From Methylomarinovum caldicuralii (GTDB lineage Bacteria > Pseudomonadota > Gammaproteobacteria > Methylococcales > Methylothermaceae): a stretch of 64,000 nucleotides of DNA. The position numbers and the translations under genes are program-made. The notes below the pieces were generated by a model. The model had not been told where the DNA came from, did not search any database, and saw nothing but the letters and a program-made list of their open reading frames with translations. Positions 50,536-62,183 of the stretch are shown in pieces; within the stretch, counting starts at the first letter, position 1; each line of letters opens with the position of its first letter. The stretch lies in the NCBI RefSeq assembly GCF_033126985.1, contig NZ_AP024714.1, positions 2,558,990 through 2,622,989 on the forward strand, given 5' to 3'.

Positions 50536-52036
50536 GGGCCAGATCCCGGATGCGGCAGTCCTCGCACAGGTACAGGCGCCGGCGCTGGCGGGGATCGGCG
50601 AACAGGGGATGCGTGGCAATCCGGGCGGCGACCTGTTCCACTAGCCGCCGGCTGCCGAAGGGTTTGCCGCAGTCGAGGCAGAGCAACACTTCATCCTCCT
50701 GCAGCCAGCGCAGGCGGCGGCGCTGTCCGGCATCGGTCAGCCAGCAGGGTTCGAGGGTGATGGCGGCTTCCGGACACTGGCTTTGACACTGGGCGCACTG
50801 GACGCAGGCTGCCTCCACGAAACCCAGCCGCGGGGATTCCCCGCCCGCCTGCAGGGCGCCGGTCGGACACACGGAGACGCAGGCGTAGCACAGGGTACAG
50901 CGGTCGGCATTCACCGCCACCGCGCCCAAAGGCGCCGGGGACGGCAGCGGCACCGACGCCAGCCGCTGCGGCGCCACGTCGGTCAGCCGCGCCAGGGCCA
51001 GGTGCAACTGGTCGGTCTTGCTCTCCACCACCGCCGGCGACACCGGCTCGGAAACGAGCGCTGCGGGGCCGTCTTCCGGGAGCTGCTCCAGCCAGCCGAT
51101 GCCGCGACGGCGATACCCCAAGCCCCGGAGCAAGGCCGTCACCCAACCGAACTGGGCTTCCAGGGCCGCCACGCTGGGCGCCGTCAACCCGGCCCGCTGC
51201 AGCCACACGCCGGCAGCGCCGGCCGCCAGCAACGTCAGCCACACTTCCGGGCCGCAGGCAGCCACCGAATGCACCGGGAATACCTGCCAGTCGTCGCCGG
51301 GTTCGGCCGGCTGCCGGGCCCTGACGATCGCCACCGGCGCCGCGGGGCGGGCTTCGAGCGCCGCCAGCCAGCGGGACAGGCTTTCCGTCGGGGGCGGCCA
51401 GCAGTAGGACAGCGCCCCGGTGGGACAGACCGTGGTGCAGTCGCCGCATCCCTGGCACAGATAGGGATCGACCTCGACCGCGGTCGGGCGCAGGGCGATG
51501 GCTTCGGCCGGACAGGCATCGACGCAGCGCCGACAGCCTTCACGCCCCCCTCCCCGGCGGGCGCAAAGCCCGTCCCGGTAGGCGAAGTAACGGCGTTTCT
51601 CGAACTCCCCGACCCACTCGGGCAGCTGTGCCACCACGTCGGCCAGGTCCCGGCCTTCGTTCAGGGGCGCGAAATAACCGAAAGGCGCCACCTCCCGCGC
51701 CAGCTGCGGGGGATCGCCGGCATCGACGATCAGATCAAAGACCTCGCCGGGCCCCAGCAGTTCGGCGGCCACGTCCCGCCCGTCGTCCAGTCGCACCCGG
51801 TAGGTGCCCAGGTGGCCCTGGATGGAAATAGTCTGGCCAGCGGCCCGCATCGTCCGGGCAGCGGCGGCGACGGGGATGTCGTCGAGCAGCAGGAAGGCCG
51901 GCTGCAACGGTTCCGGCCAGTCGTTGCGCTGCAGCCAGGGGGCCCACATCGCAGCGGCGCCGATGAACAGCACCCGCCCCCGGGAACGGTATTCGACCGC
52001 TTCAGGCGTCATGCCGGATGGAGCCGTCTCCGGCAT
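50528..52036 (-). CDS. Multi-cluster 4Fe-4S protein of formate dehydrogenase-type loci
   Basis: A 502-residue iron-sulfur protein. Cysteine clusters: CRRCVDACP (near residue 170), CQGCGDCTTVCPTGALSYC (near 195), CTLCYACVSVCP (near 385) and CVQCAQCQSQCP (near 415). Further CLDCG and CEDC pairs stand near the C-terminus. The four ferredoxin motifs suggest electron transfer to or from a molybdenum enzyme, with TorD next door. Exact function is not known. GGAGG sits 9 bases before the ATG at 52036. The start overlaps the small upstream gene by 35 bases. Confidence 0.82.
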   Translation of the reverse strand: MPETAPSGMTPEAVEYRSRGRVLFIGAAAMWAPWLQRNDWPEPLQPAFLLLDDIPVAAAARTMRAAGQTISIQGHLGTYRVRLDDGRDVAAELLGPGEVFDLIVDAGDPPQLAREVAPFGYFAPLNEGRDLADVVAQLPEWVGEFEKRRYFAYRDGLCARRGGGREGCRRCVDACPAEAIALRPTAVEVDPYLCQGCGDCTTVCPTGALSYCWPPPTESLSRWLAALEARPAAPVAIVRARQPAEPGDDWQVFPVHSVAACGPEVWLTLLAAGAAGVWLQRAGLTAPSVAALEAQFGWVTALLRGLGYRRRGIGWLEQLPEDGPAALVSEPVSPAVVESKTDQLHLALARLTDVAPQRLASVPLPSPAPLGAVAVNADRCTLCYACVSVCPTGALQAGGESPRLGFVEAACVQCAQCQSQCPEAAITLEPCWLTDAGQRRRLRWLQEDEVLLCLDCGKPFGSRRLVEQVAARIATHPLFADPRQRRRLYLCEDCRIRDLAHD

Positions 52037-52172
52037 CACCGTCTTCCTCCAGAGCCGTGTAGTCTTCGTCGTATTCGTTGAGCCGGTCCGGGTCCTGAAA
52101 TTCCTCCCCGATGAAACGGCGCCGCCACAGCAGCCGGCGAAAACCCTCGCTCATCTTGTTGCCGGTTTGCAT
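52002..52172 (-). CDS. 56-residue acidic protein, DUF3306-like remnant or miniature
   Basis: Begins MQTGNKMSEGFRRLLWRRRF and continues IGEEFQDPDRLNEYDEDYTA, ending in an acidic tail. The pairing of an N-terminal MSEGF-type basic segment with LNEYDEDY resembles the two ends of DUF3306 proteins, which accompany this Fe-S protein and TorD in other genomes but are usually 150-220 residues. The middle appears missing, in frame. It overlaps the next gene and starts the three-gene operon. Too short to be sure; the ATG lacks a strong ribosome site, and the second ATG (MSEGF) is an alternative. Confidence 0.55.
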   Translation of the reverse strand: MQTGNKMSEGFRRLLWRRRFIGEEFQDPDRLNEYDEDYTALEEDGDAGDGSIRHDA

Positions 52173-52218
52173 CGTTTTTTCTCCTCGTCACAGGTACCGC
52201 AACAGGATAGCCCACAAA

Positions 52219-52252
52219 GAAAAACCCCGCACCTCCCTCGGGAGATGCGGGG
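52219..52252 (-). terminator. Intrinsic terminator of ftsH
   Basis: On the minus strand CCCCGCATCTCCC pairs with GGGAGGTGCGGGG (one G-T and one mismatch) and is followed by TTTTTC. It ends the ftsH transcript and separates it from the Fe-S operon on the same strand. Confidence 0.88.
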
Positions 52253-52274
52253 CTTTCTCTGCGGCAGGCATTAC

Positions 52275-54206
52275 TTACTCGAAGTGCTGCCCTGCCGGCC
52301 CCCCGACGGGACTGACGCCGCCGGAAGGCTCGGCCGGGGCTTCCTTCCTGCCCTCAGCCTCGGCTGGCTTGCCCGCCGGCGGATTGTCCTCCCAGTCCTT
52401 GGGGGGCGGCGGGGTTTCGCCCCGCATGATGGCATCGATCTGGTCGCGGTCGATGGTTTCGTACTTGACCAGGGCCTCGGCCATCAGGTGGAGCTTGTCC
52501 ATATTCTCCTTGAGGATGCGCTCGGCACGCTCGTAGTTACGGTCGATGATGGCGCGGATCTCCTCGTCGATCATCCGCGCGGTGGCCTCGGACATGCTCT
52601 TGTGCTGGGTCACCGAGCGGCCCAGGAACACTTCGCCTTCCTCTTCGGCATAGGCCAGAGGCCCGAGCTTTTCCGACAGCCCCCATTTGGTGACCATGTT
52701 GCGGGCGATGTCGGTGGCCCGCTCGATGTCGTTGGAGGCGCCGGTGGTGATGGCCTCACTGCCGAAGATCAGGGCTTCGGCGATGCGGCCGCCGAACAGG
52801 CTGGAGATCTGGCTCTCGAGCTTGCGCCTGGAGGCCGAGTACTGGTCCCGCTCGGGCAGGAACATGGTGATCCCCAAAGCCCGCCCCCGAGGCATGATGC
52901 TGACCTTGTAGACCGGGTCGTGCTCGGGGACGTTGAGGCCGACGATGGCGTGACCGGCTTCATGGTAGGCGGTCATGCGCTTTTCTTCGTCGCTCATCAC
53001 CATGGATCGGCGTTCGACCCCCATGAGGATCTTGTCCTTGGCCTTTTCCAGGTCGCTCATGTCCACCAGCTTCTTGTTGGCGCGGGCGGCAAACAGCGAG
53101 GCCTCGTTGACCAGGTTGGCAAGATCCGCCCCGGAGAAGCCGGGGGTGCCGCGGGCGATGACCTTGGGGTCGACGTCGTCGGCGGTGGGCACCTTGCGCA
53201 GGTGCACCTTGAGGATCTGCTCGCGGCCGCGGATGTCGGGCAGGCCGACGGTGACCTGGCGGTCGAAGCGGCCGGGACGCAAAAGCGCCGGGTCGAGAAC
53301 GTCGGGACGGTTGGTGGCGGCGATGATGATGATGCCTTCGTTGCCTTCGAAACCGTCCATCTCCACCAGCAGCTGGTTGAGGGTCTGTTCGCGCTCGTCG
53401 TGGCCGCCGCCCAGTCCGGCACCGCGGTGACGGCCGACGGCGTCGATCTCGTCGATGAAGACGATGCAGGGGGCGTGCTTCTTGGCCTGCTCGAACATGT
53501 CGCGCACCCTGGAAGCCCCGACCCCGACGAACATTTCCACAAAGTCGGAGCCGGAGATGGTGAAGAACGGCACCTTGGCCTCGCCGGCAATCGCGCGGGC
53601 GATCAGGGTCTTGCCGGTCCCGGGCGGGCCGACCATCAGGATGCCCTTGGGGATGCGGCCGCCGAGCTTCTGGAATTTGCTCGGGTCCTTGAGGAAGTCG
53701 ACCACTTCCTGGACTTCTTCCAGGGCTTCGTCACAGCCGGCCACGTCCTTGAAGGTGACCTTGATCTTGTCTTCCTCCATCAGCCGCGCCTTGCTCTTGC
53801 CGAAGTTCATCGCCCCGCGGCCGGCACCGCCGCCGCCCTGCATCTGGCGCATGAAGAACACCCACACGCCGATCAGCAGCAGCATCGGGAACCAGGAGAT
53901 GAAGATCTGCATCAACAGCGACTGGCCTTCCGGCGGTTCGGCTTTGATCTCGACCTTGTTTTCCAAAAGATCGTCGATCAGATGCGGGTCGTTGGGGTTG
54001 TAGGTGATGAATTTCTGTCCTGCGCTGGTGATGCCCTTGACGGCTTTCCCTTCGATGACCACCTGTTTGACCTGGCCATTGTGGACCGCTTCGATGAACT
54101 GGGTGTACGACAACTGCGCACCCGCAGGCTTGCGGGCACCGAAGTTGTTGAACACCGACATCAACACCGCGGCGATCACCACCCACAGGAGTATGTTTTT
54201 CAGCAT
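52275..54206 (-). CDS. ftsH: ATP-dependent zinc metalloprotease FtsH
   Basis: A 643-residue hexameric membrane protease. Two transmembrane helices ([15 protein letters not shown] at the N-terminus and [20 protein letters not shown] near residue 100) flank a periplasmic domain. The AAA domain has Walker [17 protein letters not shown] and Walker [11 protein letters not shown]. The zinc site is HEAGH. The Pro/Glu-rich tail is typical. The ATG at 54206 gives the usual N-terminus; an in-frame TTG at 54230 with AAGGAG upstream is an alternative. Downstream of rlmE, as in many gammaproteobacteria. Confidence 0.97.
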   Translation of the reverse strand: MLKNILLWVVIAAVLMSVFNNFGARKPAGAQLSYTQFIEAVHNGQVKQVVIEGKAVKGITSAGQKFITYNPNDPHLIDDLLENKVEIKAEPPEGQSLLMQIFISWFPMLLLIGVWVFFMRQMQGGGGAGRGAMNFGKSKARLMEEDKIKVTFKDVAGCDEALEEVQEVVDFLKDPSKFQKLGGRIPKGILMVGPPGTGKTLIARAIAGEAKVPFFTISGSDFVEMFVGVGASRVRDMFEQAKKHAPCIVFIDEIDAVGRHRGAGLGGGHDEREQTLNQLLVEMDGFEGNEGIIIIAATNRPDVLDPALLRPGRFDRQVTVGLPDIRGREQILKVHLRKVPTADDVDPKVIARGTPGFSGADLANLVNEASLFAARANKKLVDMSDLEKAKDKILMGVERRSMVMSDEEKRMTAYHEAGHAIVGLNVPEHDPVYKVSIMPRGRALGITMFLPERDQYSASRRKLESQISSLFGGRIAEALIFGSEAITTGASNDIERATDIARNMVTKWGLSEKLGPLAYAEEEGEVFLGRSVTQHKSMSEATARMIDEEIRAIIDRNYERAERILKENMDKLHLMAEALVKYETIDRDQIDAIMRGETPPPPKDWEDNPPAGKPAEAEGRKEAPAEPSGGVSPVGGPAGQHFE

Positions 54207-54307
54207 GTTGCTCAAAGGTCTCTCTCCCAACCGGCTCCTTCCGGTTTGTTGCCAATACGTCCGCTGTATTGTCTGTGGTTTGCCTACTTAAAAAGTAGCC
54301 TTAAAAC

Positions 54308-54928
54308 TTAGCGTTTGAATCCCTGCGCCAGCAGATAGACTTCTCGGCTGCGTGCCCGCGACGCCTTGGGCTTGCAGGTCGCCACCCGGGCGAAACGCCG
54401 GCGCACCTGTTTCTGAAAAGCTTCGAACCCCTCGCCCTGAAAAAGTTTCGTCAAAAAACACCCGTTCTCGTTCAAGAGATTCTCGGCCGCCTCCAGGGCC
54501 AGCTCGGCCAGCAACATCGCCCGGGGCTGATCGACGCTGCGGTTGCCGCTCATGTTCGGCGCCATGTCCGACAGCACCACGTCCACCGCACGGCCGCCGA
54601 CCTCATCCTGCAGCCGGCGCCAGGTTTCCGCCGCGGTGAAATCCCCCTGCAGGAAGGTCACGCCCGGCAGCGGCTCCATGGGCAGCAGATCCAGGGCGAT
54701 CACCTGGCCGTTCGGCGCCACCTGTTCGGCGGCGTATTGCGACCATCCACCGGGGGCAGCCCCCAGATCGACCACGATCATGCCGGGCTGCAGAATCCGG
54801 TCGCGCTGCTGGATCTCCGCCAGTTTGAACACCGCCCGACTGCGCCAGCCCTTGGCCTGGGCCTGACGGACGTAATCATCGTTGAAATGCTCCGCCAGCC
54901 AGCGGCCGCTGCTTCGACTCCTCGCCAT
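54308..54928 (-). CDS. rlmE: 23S rRNA (uridine-2552-2'-O)-methyltransferase RlmE
   Basis: A 206-residue FtsJ-family enzyme that methylates U2552 in the ribosomal A loop. Landmarks are [20 protein letters not shown], the SAM motif [32 protein letters not shown] and [18 protein letters not shown], which carry the K-D-K-E catalytic set. ATG at 54928. Divergent from yhbY and upstream of ftsH. Confidence 0.96.
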   Translation of the reverse strand: MARSRSSGRWLAEHFNDDYVRQAQAKGWRSRAVFKLAEIQQRDRILQPGMIVVDLGAAPGGWSQYAAEQVAPNGQVIALDLLPMEPLPGVTFLQGDFTAAETWRRLQDEVGGRAVDVVLSDMAPNMSGNRSVDQPRAMLLAELALEAAENLLNENGCFLTKLFQGEGFEAFQKQVRRRFARVATCKPKASRARSREVYLLAQGFKR

Positions 54929-55024
54929 AATTTCCAAGTATTCTACTCTAGTTTAGACCGCGACCGCGCCGGGACGTTCAGATTCCGCTATACTGTCGCC
55001 CCTTTTTCGGAGCGACCCATCGCC

Positions 55025-55297
55025 ATGTTGGACAAAAAGCAGAAACGCCACCTCAAGGCCCGCGCCCACCCGCTCAAACCGGTCGTGATCACCGGCCAGC
55101 TCGGCCTCACCGAAGCGGTGCTGGCGGAGATCGACCGGGCCCTGACGGCCCACGAGCTCATCAAGGTACGGATCAACGCCGAGGACCGTCAAGCCCGGCG
55201 GGAGATGGCGCAGCAAATCTGCGACCGCCTCGACGCGGAGCTGGTCCAGATCCTCGGGCACGTGGCGACATTGTATCGGGAAAATCCGGAAAGCTAA
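55025..55297 (+). CDS. yhbY: YhbY-family (CRM domain) ribosome-associated RNA-binding protein
   Basis: A 90-residue CRS1/YhbY domain: DKKQKRHLKARAHPLKPVVI, the GxxG-like segment TGQLGLTEAVLAEIDRALTA and HELIKVRINAEDRQARRE. It binds pre-50S ribosomal particles. CGGAG precedes the ATG by about 10 bases, and a TATACT -10 lies at 54990-54995. Divergent from rlmE. Confidence 0.94.
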   Translation: MLDKKQKRHLKARAHPLKPVVITGQLGLTEAVLAEIDRALTAHELIKVRINAEDRQARREMAQQICDRLDAELVQILGHVATLYRENPES

Positions 55298-55299
55298 GG

Positions 55300-55322
55300 G
55301 GCTGCGGCGAAATGCCGCAGCC
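55300..55322. terminator. Hairpin between convergent yhbY and greA
   Basis: GGCTGCGGC (55300-55308) pairs perfectly with GCCGCAGCC (55314-55322). It has no T run on either strand, so its ability to terminate is uncertain; it may protect the mRNA ends. Confidence 0.45.
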
Positions 55323-55329
55323 GGCAGGG

Positions 55330-55802
55330 TCATTCGTAGCGGATGGCGAGGACTTCGTACTCGCGGATGCCTTTGGGAGTCTTGACTTCCACCACATCCT
55401 CGACTTCCTTGCCGATCAGGGCGCGGGCGATGGGCGAGGAGATGGAGATCAGCCCCGCTTGGATGTCGGCCTCGTCGTCGCCGACGATCTGGTAGGTGAC
55501 GGTATCGCCGGTCTCCAGATCCTCCAGCTCGACGGTGGCGCCGAACACCACCTTGCCGTCGGCATTGATCTGGGTCACGTCGATGATCTGGGCGTTGGCG
55601 AGCTTGGCCTCGATCTCGCGGATCCGCCCCTCGATGAAGCTCTGCTGCTCGCGGGCGGCGTGGTATTCGGCGTTTTCCTTCAGGTCGCCATGGGCCCGCG
55701 CTTCGGCGATCGCCGCGATCACCTGCGGGCGCTTGACGGTCTTGAGCTCGTGAAGCTCCTGTTTGAGCTTCTCCGCTCCGCGGACGGTCAAGGGCACTTT
55801 GT

Positions 55803-55806
<4 letters not shown>
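55330..55806 (-). CDS. greA: Transcription elongation factor GreA
   Basis: A 158-residue factor that rescues backtracked RNA polymerase. An N-terminal coiled coil carries the catalytic acidic tip ([20 protein letters not shown]), and the C-terminal FKBP-like domain ends [18 protein letters not shown]. Length is standard. The start overlaps the carB stop by four bases, the conserved carAB-greA arrangement. Confidence 0.97.
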
Positions 55807-59030
<3,224 letters not shown>

Positions 59031-59031
59031 G

Positions 59032-60156
59032 TCAGCTGGCTGCCATCAGGTCGATGAAACGGTCGAACAGGCCTTCCACATCGTGGGGGCCGGGGCTGGC
59101 CTCCGGATGGCCCTGGAAGCCGAAGGCCGGCTTGTGGGTGTGGGCGACGCCCTGCAGGGTGCCGTCGAACAGGGAACGGTGGGTGGGCCGGAGATGGGCC
59201 GGCAGGCTGTCCTCGTCCACGGCGAACCCGTGGTTCTGGCTGGTGATGAGCACCTGGCTGGTCTCCAGATCCTGCACCGGATGGTTGGCGCCGTGGTGGC
59301 CGAATTTCATCTTCACCGTTCGCGCCCCGCAGGCCAGCGCCAGGAGCTGGTGCCCGAGACAGATGCCGAAGAGGGGCACGCCGGCGTCGAGCAGCGCGCG
59401 GATCGCTTCGATGGCGTAGCGACAGGGTTCCGGATCACCGGGGCCGTTGGACAGCATCACCCCGTCGGGGTGCCTGGCCAGCACCTCGGCCGCCGGAGTG
59501 GTGGCGGGCACCACAGTCACCTCGCAACCGCGCGCCGCCAGCAGCCGCAGAATGTTGAACTTGACGCCGAAATCGTAGACCACCACCCGGTAGCGGCTTT
59601 CCTCACGAACGCCGTAGCCCTGCCCCAGCGCCCAGGGGGTCTGCTCCCAGGGGTAAGGAGCATCGCAGCTGACCTCCCGGGCCAGGTCCATGCCCTTGAG
59701 GCCGGGGAAATCCCGCGCCCGGGCCACGGCGGCGGCCTCGTCGATGTCGTCCCCGGCCCACAGGCAGCCGCGCTGGGCACCCTTGTCCCGCAGAATCCGG
59801 GTCAGTTTGCGGGTGTCGATGTCGGCGATGCCCACCACCCCGTGACGCCGGAGGTATTCGGGCAGGGTTTCGGTCATGCGCCAGTTGTTGGCCCGGCCGG
59901 GTACGTTGCGGACGATGAGACCGGCGGCATGGATGTCCGCCGACTCCCCGTCCTCGGGATTGACCCCGGTGTTGCCGATATGGGGATAGGTCAGGGTCAC
60001 CAGCTGACGGGCGTAGGAGGGATCGGTCAGGATTTCCTGATAGCCGGTCATGGCGGTGTTGAACACCACCTCCCCCACGCTGCAGCCCGATGCCCCGATG
60101 GAAACACCCCGAAGCAGGGTGCCGTCTTCCAGCGCCAGAATCGCAGTCGTACTCAC
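59032..60156 (-). CDS. carA: Carbamoyl-phosphate synthase small (glutaminase) subunit
   Basis: A 374-residue class I amidotransferase that feeds ammonia to CarB. The N-terminal domain opens [20 protein letters not shown]. The glutaminase triad is in [17 protein letters not shown] (Cys) and [13 protein letters not shown] (His, Glu). I chose the GTG at 60156, where GGAGG lies 4 bases upstream. The in-frame ATG at 60204 lies within a terminator-like hairpin and would add an atypical extension. Confidence 0.96.
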   Translation of the reverse strand: MSTTAILALEDGTLLRGVSIGASGCSVGEVVFNTAMTGYQEILTDPSYARQLVTLTYPHIGNTGVNPEDGESADIHAAGLIVRNVPGRANNWRMTETLPEYLRRHGVVGIADIDTRKLTRILRDKGAQRGCLWAGDDIDEAAAVARARDFPGLKGMDLAREVSCDAPYPWEQTPWALGQGYGVREESRYRVVVYDFGVKFNILRLLAARGCEVTVVPATTPAAEVLARHPDGVMLSNGPGDPEPCRYAIEAIRALLDAGVPLFGICLGHQLLALACGARTVKMKFGHHGANHPVQDLETSQVLITSQNHGFAVDEDSLPAHLRPTHRSLFDGTLQGVAHTHKPAFGFQGHPEASPGPHDVEGLFDRFIDLMAAS

Positions 60157-60175
60157 TTCGCCTCCCGCTGCGGGC

Positions 60176-60209
60176 AAACAAAACGGGATGCCGCTCAAGG
60201 TCATCCCGT
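60176..60209 (-). terminator. Terminator-like attenuator in the carA leader
   Basis: On the minus strand ACGGGATG (60209-60202) pairs perfectly with CATCCCGT (60190-60183), followed by TTTGTTT. It ends about 20 bases before the carA start, so it could attenuate carAB transcription, as pyrimidine-linked leaders do elsewhere. It could equally end the small upstream gene at 60280-60528. Confidence 0.55.
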
Positions 60210-60279
60210 CCTCGGAATTCGTTGATCTGAAACCGGATTCATTTTAGGACATCGGGACGGCAATTTCCATGCGCCCGGT

Positions 60280-60528
60280 TCAGCTCAGCCCCGCGCCGCA
60301 GTGCTTGCAACGGTCGAGGCCGAACAGAAAGAAACGCCCCTGGCGCACCGGCGTGTCGCATTGGGGACAACGGATGGCCTCGAGCTGACGCGAGGACCAG
60401 AACAGCGTCGCCAGGGTGGGAATGAAGGTGATGAGGGGCTGGTGCAGGGCCAGGTTGACCGGCAGGGTGGCGACGAACACGCCCAAAGGCGCCAGCACAG
60501 CGAGTTGGTAGCGGTTTTTCGGACTCAT
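60280..60528 (-). CDS. Small membrane protein with C-terminal zinc ribbon
   Basis: An 82-residue protein. Two hydrophobic segments (LAVLAPLGVFVATLPVNLAL near 9-28 and ITFIPTLATLFW near 33-44) precede a zinc-ribbon-like set of cysteines, IRCPQCDTPV and RCKHCGAGL. No family recognised. It lies between the carA leader and the decayed asparaginase gene, in a segment that interrupts the usual dapB-carA order. Confidence 0.65.
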   Translation of the reverse strand: MSPKNRYQLAVLAPLGVFVATLPVNLALHQPLITFIPTLATLFWSSRQLEAIRCPQCDTPVRQGRFFLFGLDRCKHCGAGLS

Positions 60529-60597
60529 GAAATTCTGGAACGGTTGACAGTGGAACGGCCTTTCAGCATATCATCGTCGCCGTCATCACGGATACCT

Positions 60598-60816
60598 GCC
60601 GAGCATTTTGCCGCCGATCAGGGGCTGGCCATCGAGCCGCCGGCATACTTCGTCACCGAACGCCGCTACCGCCAGTGGCAGCGGGCCTACGACACCGTCG
60701 GCGCGGTCGCCCTCGACCGCGACGGCCATATCGCCATGCCTTTCAATACCGAGGGCATGTACCGTGGCTACATCCGCGCGGGAGAAAATCCCCAGGTGTT
60801 TCTCTTCGGCCATTAA
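60598..60816 (+). pseudogene. Remnant of an isoaspartyl peptidase/L-asparaginase (Ntn hydrolase)
   Basis: The readable piece runs EPPAYFVTERRYRQWQRAYD, then TVGAVALDRDGHIAMPFNTE and GMYRGYIRAG, and ends at the TAA 60814-60816. In intact enzymes TVGAVALDRDGH is the nucleophile region at the centre, and MPFNTEGMYRG lies near the C-terminus, about 120 residues later. Here the two are fused at a shared DRDGH-like motif, so the region between is deleted. The N-terminal half is also missing. It therefore cannot form the catalytic fold. Confidence 0.72.
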
Positions 60817-60844
60817 AAAAGGCAGGCATCCGAAGATGCCTGCC
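60815..60844 (-). terminator. Intrinsic terminator of hps-phi
   Basis: GGCAGGCATC (60821-60830) pairs perfectly with GATGCCTGCC (60835-60844) around CGAA. On the minus strand a TTTTTT run follows. It closes the RuMP operon about 28 bases after the phi stop. Confidence 0.94.
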
Positions 60845-60872
60845 TTTGCGGCAATGGCTGCCCGTGCGCAAA

Positions 60873-61412
60873 TCACTCCAGATTGGCGTGACGCTCACGC
60901 ATTTTCTCTTCCGGGATGCCCTTCTCGTGGATGATGTGAGACACCATGGCTTCCAGGAAGATCAGGGTGGAGAGCTCGAACATGGTGCCCATGGGCAGTC
61001 CCTTGACCTTGGCGTAGGAATCGTCGGTGCCGATCTGCAGCACTTCGTCTGCGATCTCGGCCAGGGTCGAGCTGCTCTTGGCCGTGAGCAGCACCACCTT
61101 GGCGCCGACTTCCTTGGCCTTCTTGGCGTTGGTGATCATCGAACCGGTCTCACCGGAACCGGAAATGACGATGAACAAATCACCCTTGCGGATGGCCGGG
61201 GTCACCGTCTCGCCGAGCACAAAGGCCTTGTAGCCGGCGTGCATCAGGCGCATGACGAAGAACTTGGTGACCAGCCCGCTGCGTCCCATCCCGCCGACGA
61301 AGACCTGCTCGGCCGCATCGACCATGGCGGTCAGGCGGTCTTCGTATTCGTCCGGCGTGACGGAGAGGATCTCGGTGATCTTGTCCAGTACCAGTTTGCG
61401 ATGAGGACTCAT
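60873..61412 (-). CDS. phi: 6-phospho-3-hexuloisomerase
   Basis: A 179-residue SIS-domain enzyme converting hexulose-6-phosphate to fructose-6-phosphate, the second RuMP step. Sugar-phosphate binding segments are VFVGGMGRSGLVTKFFVMRL and VISGSGETGSMITNAKKAKE, with LPMGTMFELSTLIFLEAMVS near the C-terminus. Length is standard. Begins two bases after hps on the same transcript. Confidence 0.96.
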   Translation of the reverse strand: MSPHRKLVLDKITEILSVTPDEYEDRLTAMVDAAEQVFVGGMGRSGLVTKFFVMRLMHAGYKAFVLGETVTPAIRKGDLFIVISGSGETGSMITNAKKAKEVGAKVVLLTAKSSSTLAEIADEVLQIGTDDSYAKVKGLPMGTMFELSTLIFLEAMVSHIIHEKGIPEEKMRERHANLE

Positions 61413-61414
61413 TC

Positions 61415-62071
61415 TCAGACCTCAGCGGCAGCCTTGTCGACCAGTTCGCGCATCTGCTTGGCGGCGGCGGCGGGATCGTCCGCACCATAGATGGCACCAC
61501 CGACGACCACGATGTCGGCACCGGCCTTGACCACGTCGGCGACGGTTTCCGGCTTGATGCCGCCGGCGCAGGAGATCATCACGTTCAGACCCAGGGAGGT
61601 CAGTTTGTTCAGGTCGGCGAACGGAGTCTGACCTGCGGCCTGCTGGTCCAGACCGGTATGCACGCCCAGGATGTCGGCGCCGGCTTCGGCGGATGCCTTG
61701 GCGGTGGCGACGATGTCCGGCACGCAGATCATGTCGACCTGGGCCCAGCCGTTGTTGTCATGGGCTGCCTTGATCACGCCCTTGATGGTGGCCAGTTCGG
61801 CGACACCCAGCACGGTGGTGATGTCGGCGCCAGCTTCGAAGAACGGACGGGCTTCGTATTCACCGGCGTCCATGGTCTTCAGGTCGGCCAGAACCTTGCG
61901 ATCCGGGAACTTGGCCTTCATTTCCTTGACCAGGGAAATGCCGTTGTACTTCACGCACGGGGTGCCGATTTCGATGATGTCGATGTAAGGAGCGGTTTTC
62001 GCCGCCAGATCCAGGGTCACTTGCGGATCCAGAGTATCCAGCGCGACTTGAATCATTACTTTTTTCGCCAT
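61415..62071 (-). CDS. hps: 3-hexulose-6-phosphate synthase
   Basis: A 218-residue orotidine-decarboxylase-fold aldolase that fixes formaldehyde onto ribulose-5-phosphate. Motifs are QVALDTLDPQVTLDLAAKTA, IIEIGTPCVKYNG, the metal-binding LADLKTMDAGEYEARPFFEA and GGIKPETVADVVKAGADIVV. GGAG sits 7 bases before the ATG at 62071. Codon use is strongly biased toward single preferred codons, as expected for a very highly expressed gene. The leader carries a structured element. Confidence 0.97.
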   Translation of the reverse strand: MAKKVMIQVALDTLDPQVTLDLAAKTAPYIDIIEIGTPCVKYNGISLVKEMKAKFPDRKVLADLKTMDAGEYEARPFFEAGADITTVLGVAELATIKGVIKAAHDNNGWAQVDMICVPDIVATAKASAEAGADILGVHTGLDQQAAGQTPFADLNKLTSLGLNVMISCAGGIKPETVADVVKAGADIVVVGGAIYGADDPAAAAKQMRELVDKAAAEV

Positions 62072-62118
62072 GATATTGCTCCACTTCAAGTTGGTTTGTG
62101 TTTGTTGCCCAAAAACTC

Positions 62119-62172
62119 AATGACTCGGACGCTCGCGTCCGTTATCGCGATCAGAAGCGATAATGAGTCATT
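62119..62172 (-). ncRNA. Three-way-junction leader element of hps-phi
   Basis: Fifty-four bases that can fold into a near-perfect three-way junction. The outer stem is AATGACTC (62172-62165) with GAGTCATT (62126-62119). Inner hairpin one is TTATCGC/GCGATAA (62163-62157 and 62148-62142) with an 8-nt loop. Inner hairpin two is GGACG-CGAG-CGTCC (62140-62127). Only single unpaired bases (62164 and 62141) join the arms. The predicted transcription start (about 62177) lies about five bases before it, so it would form the very 5' end of the mRNA. A TTTTT run follows three bases after the outer stem. I do not recognise it as a known riboswitch. Confidence 0.6.
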
Positions 62173-62183
62173 TGGAGAGCAGC

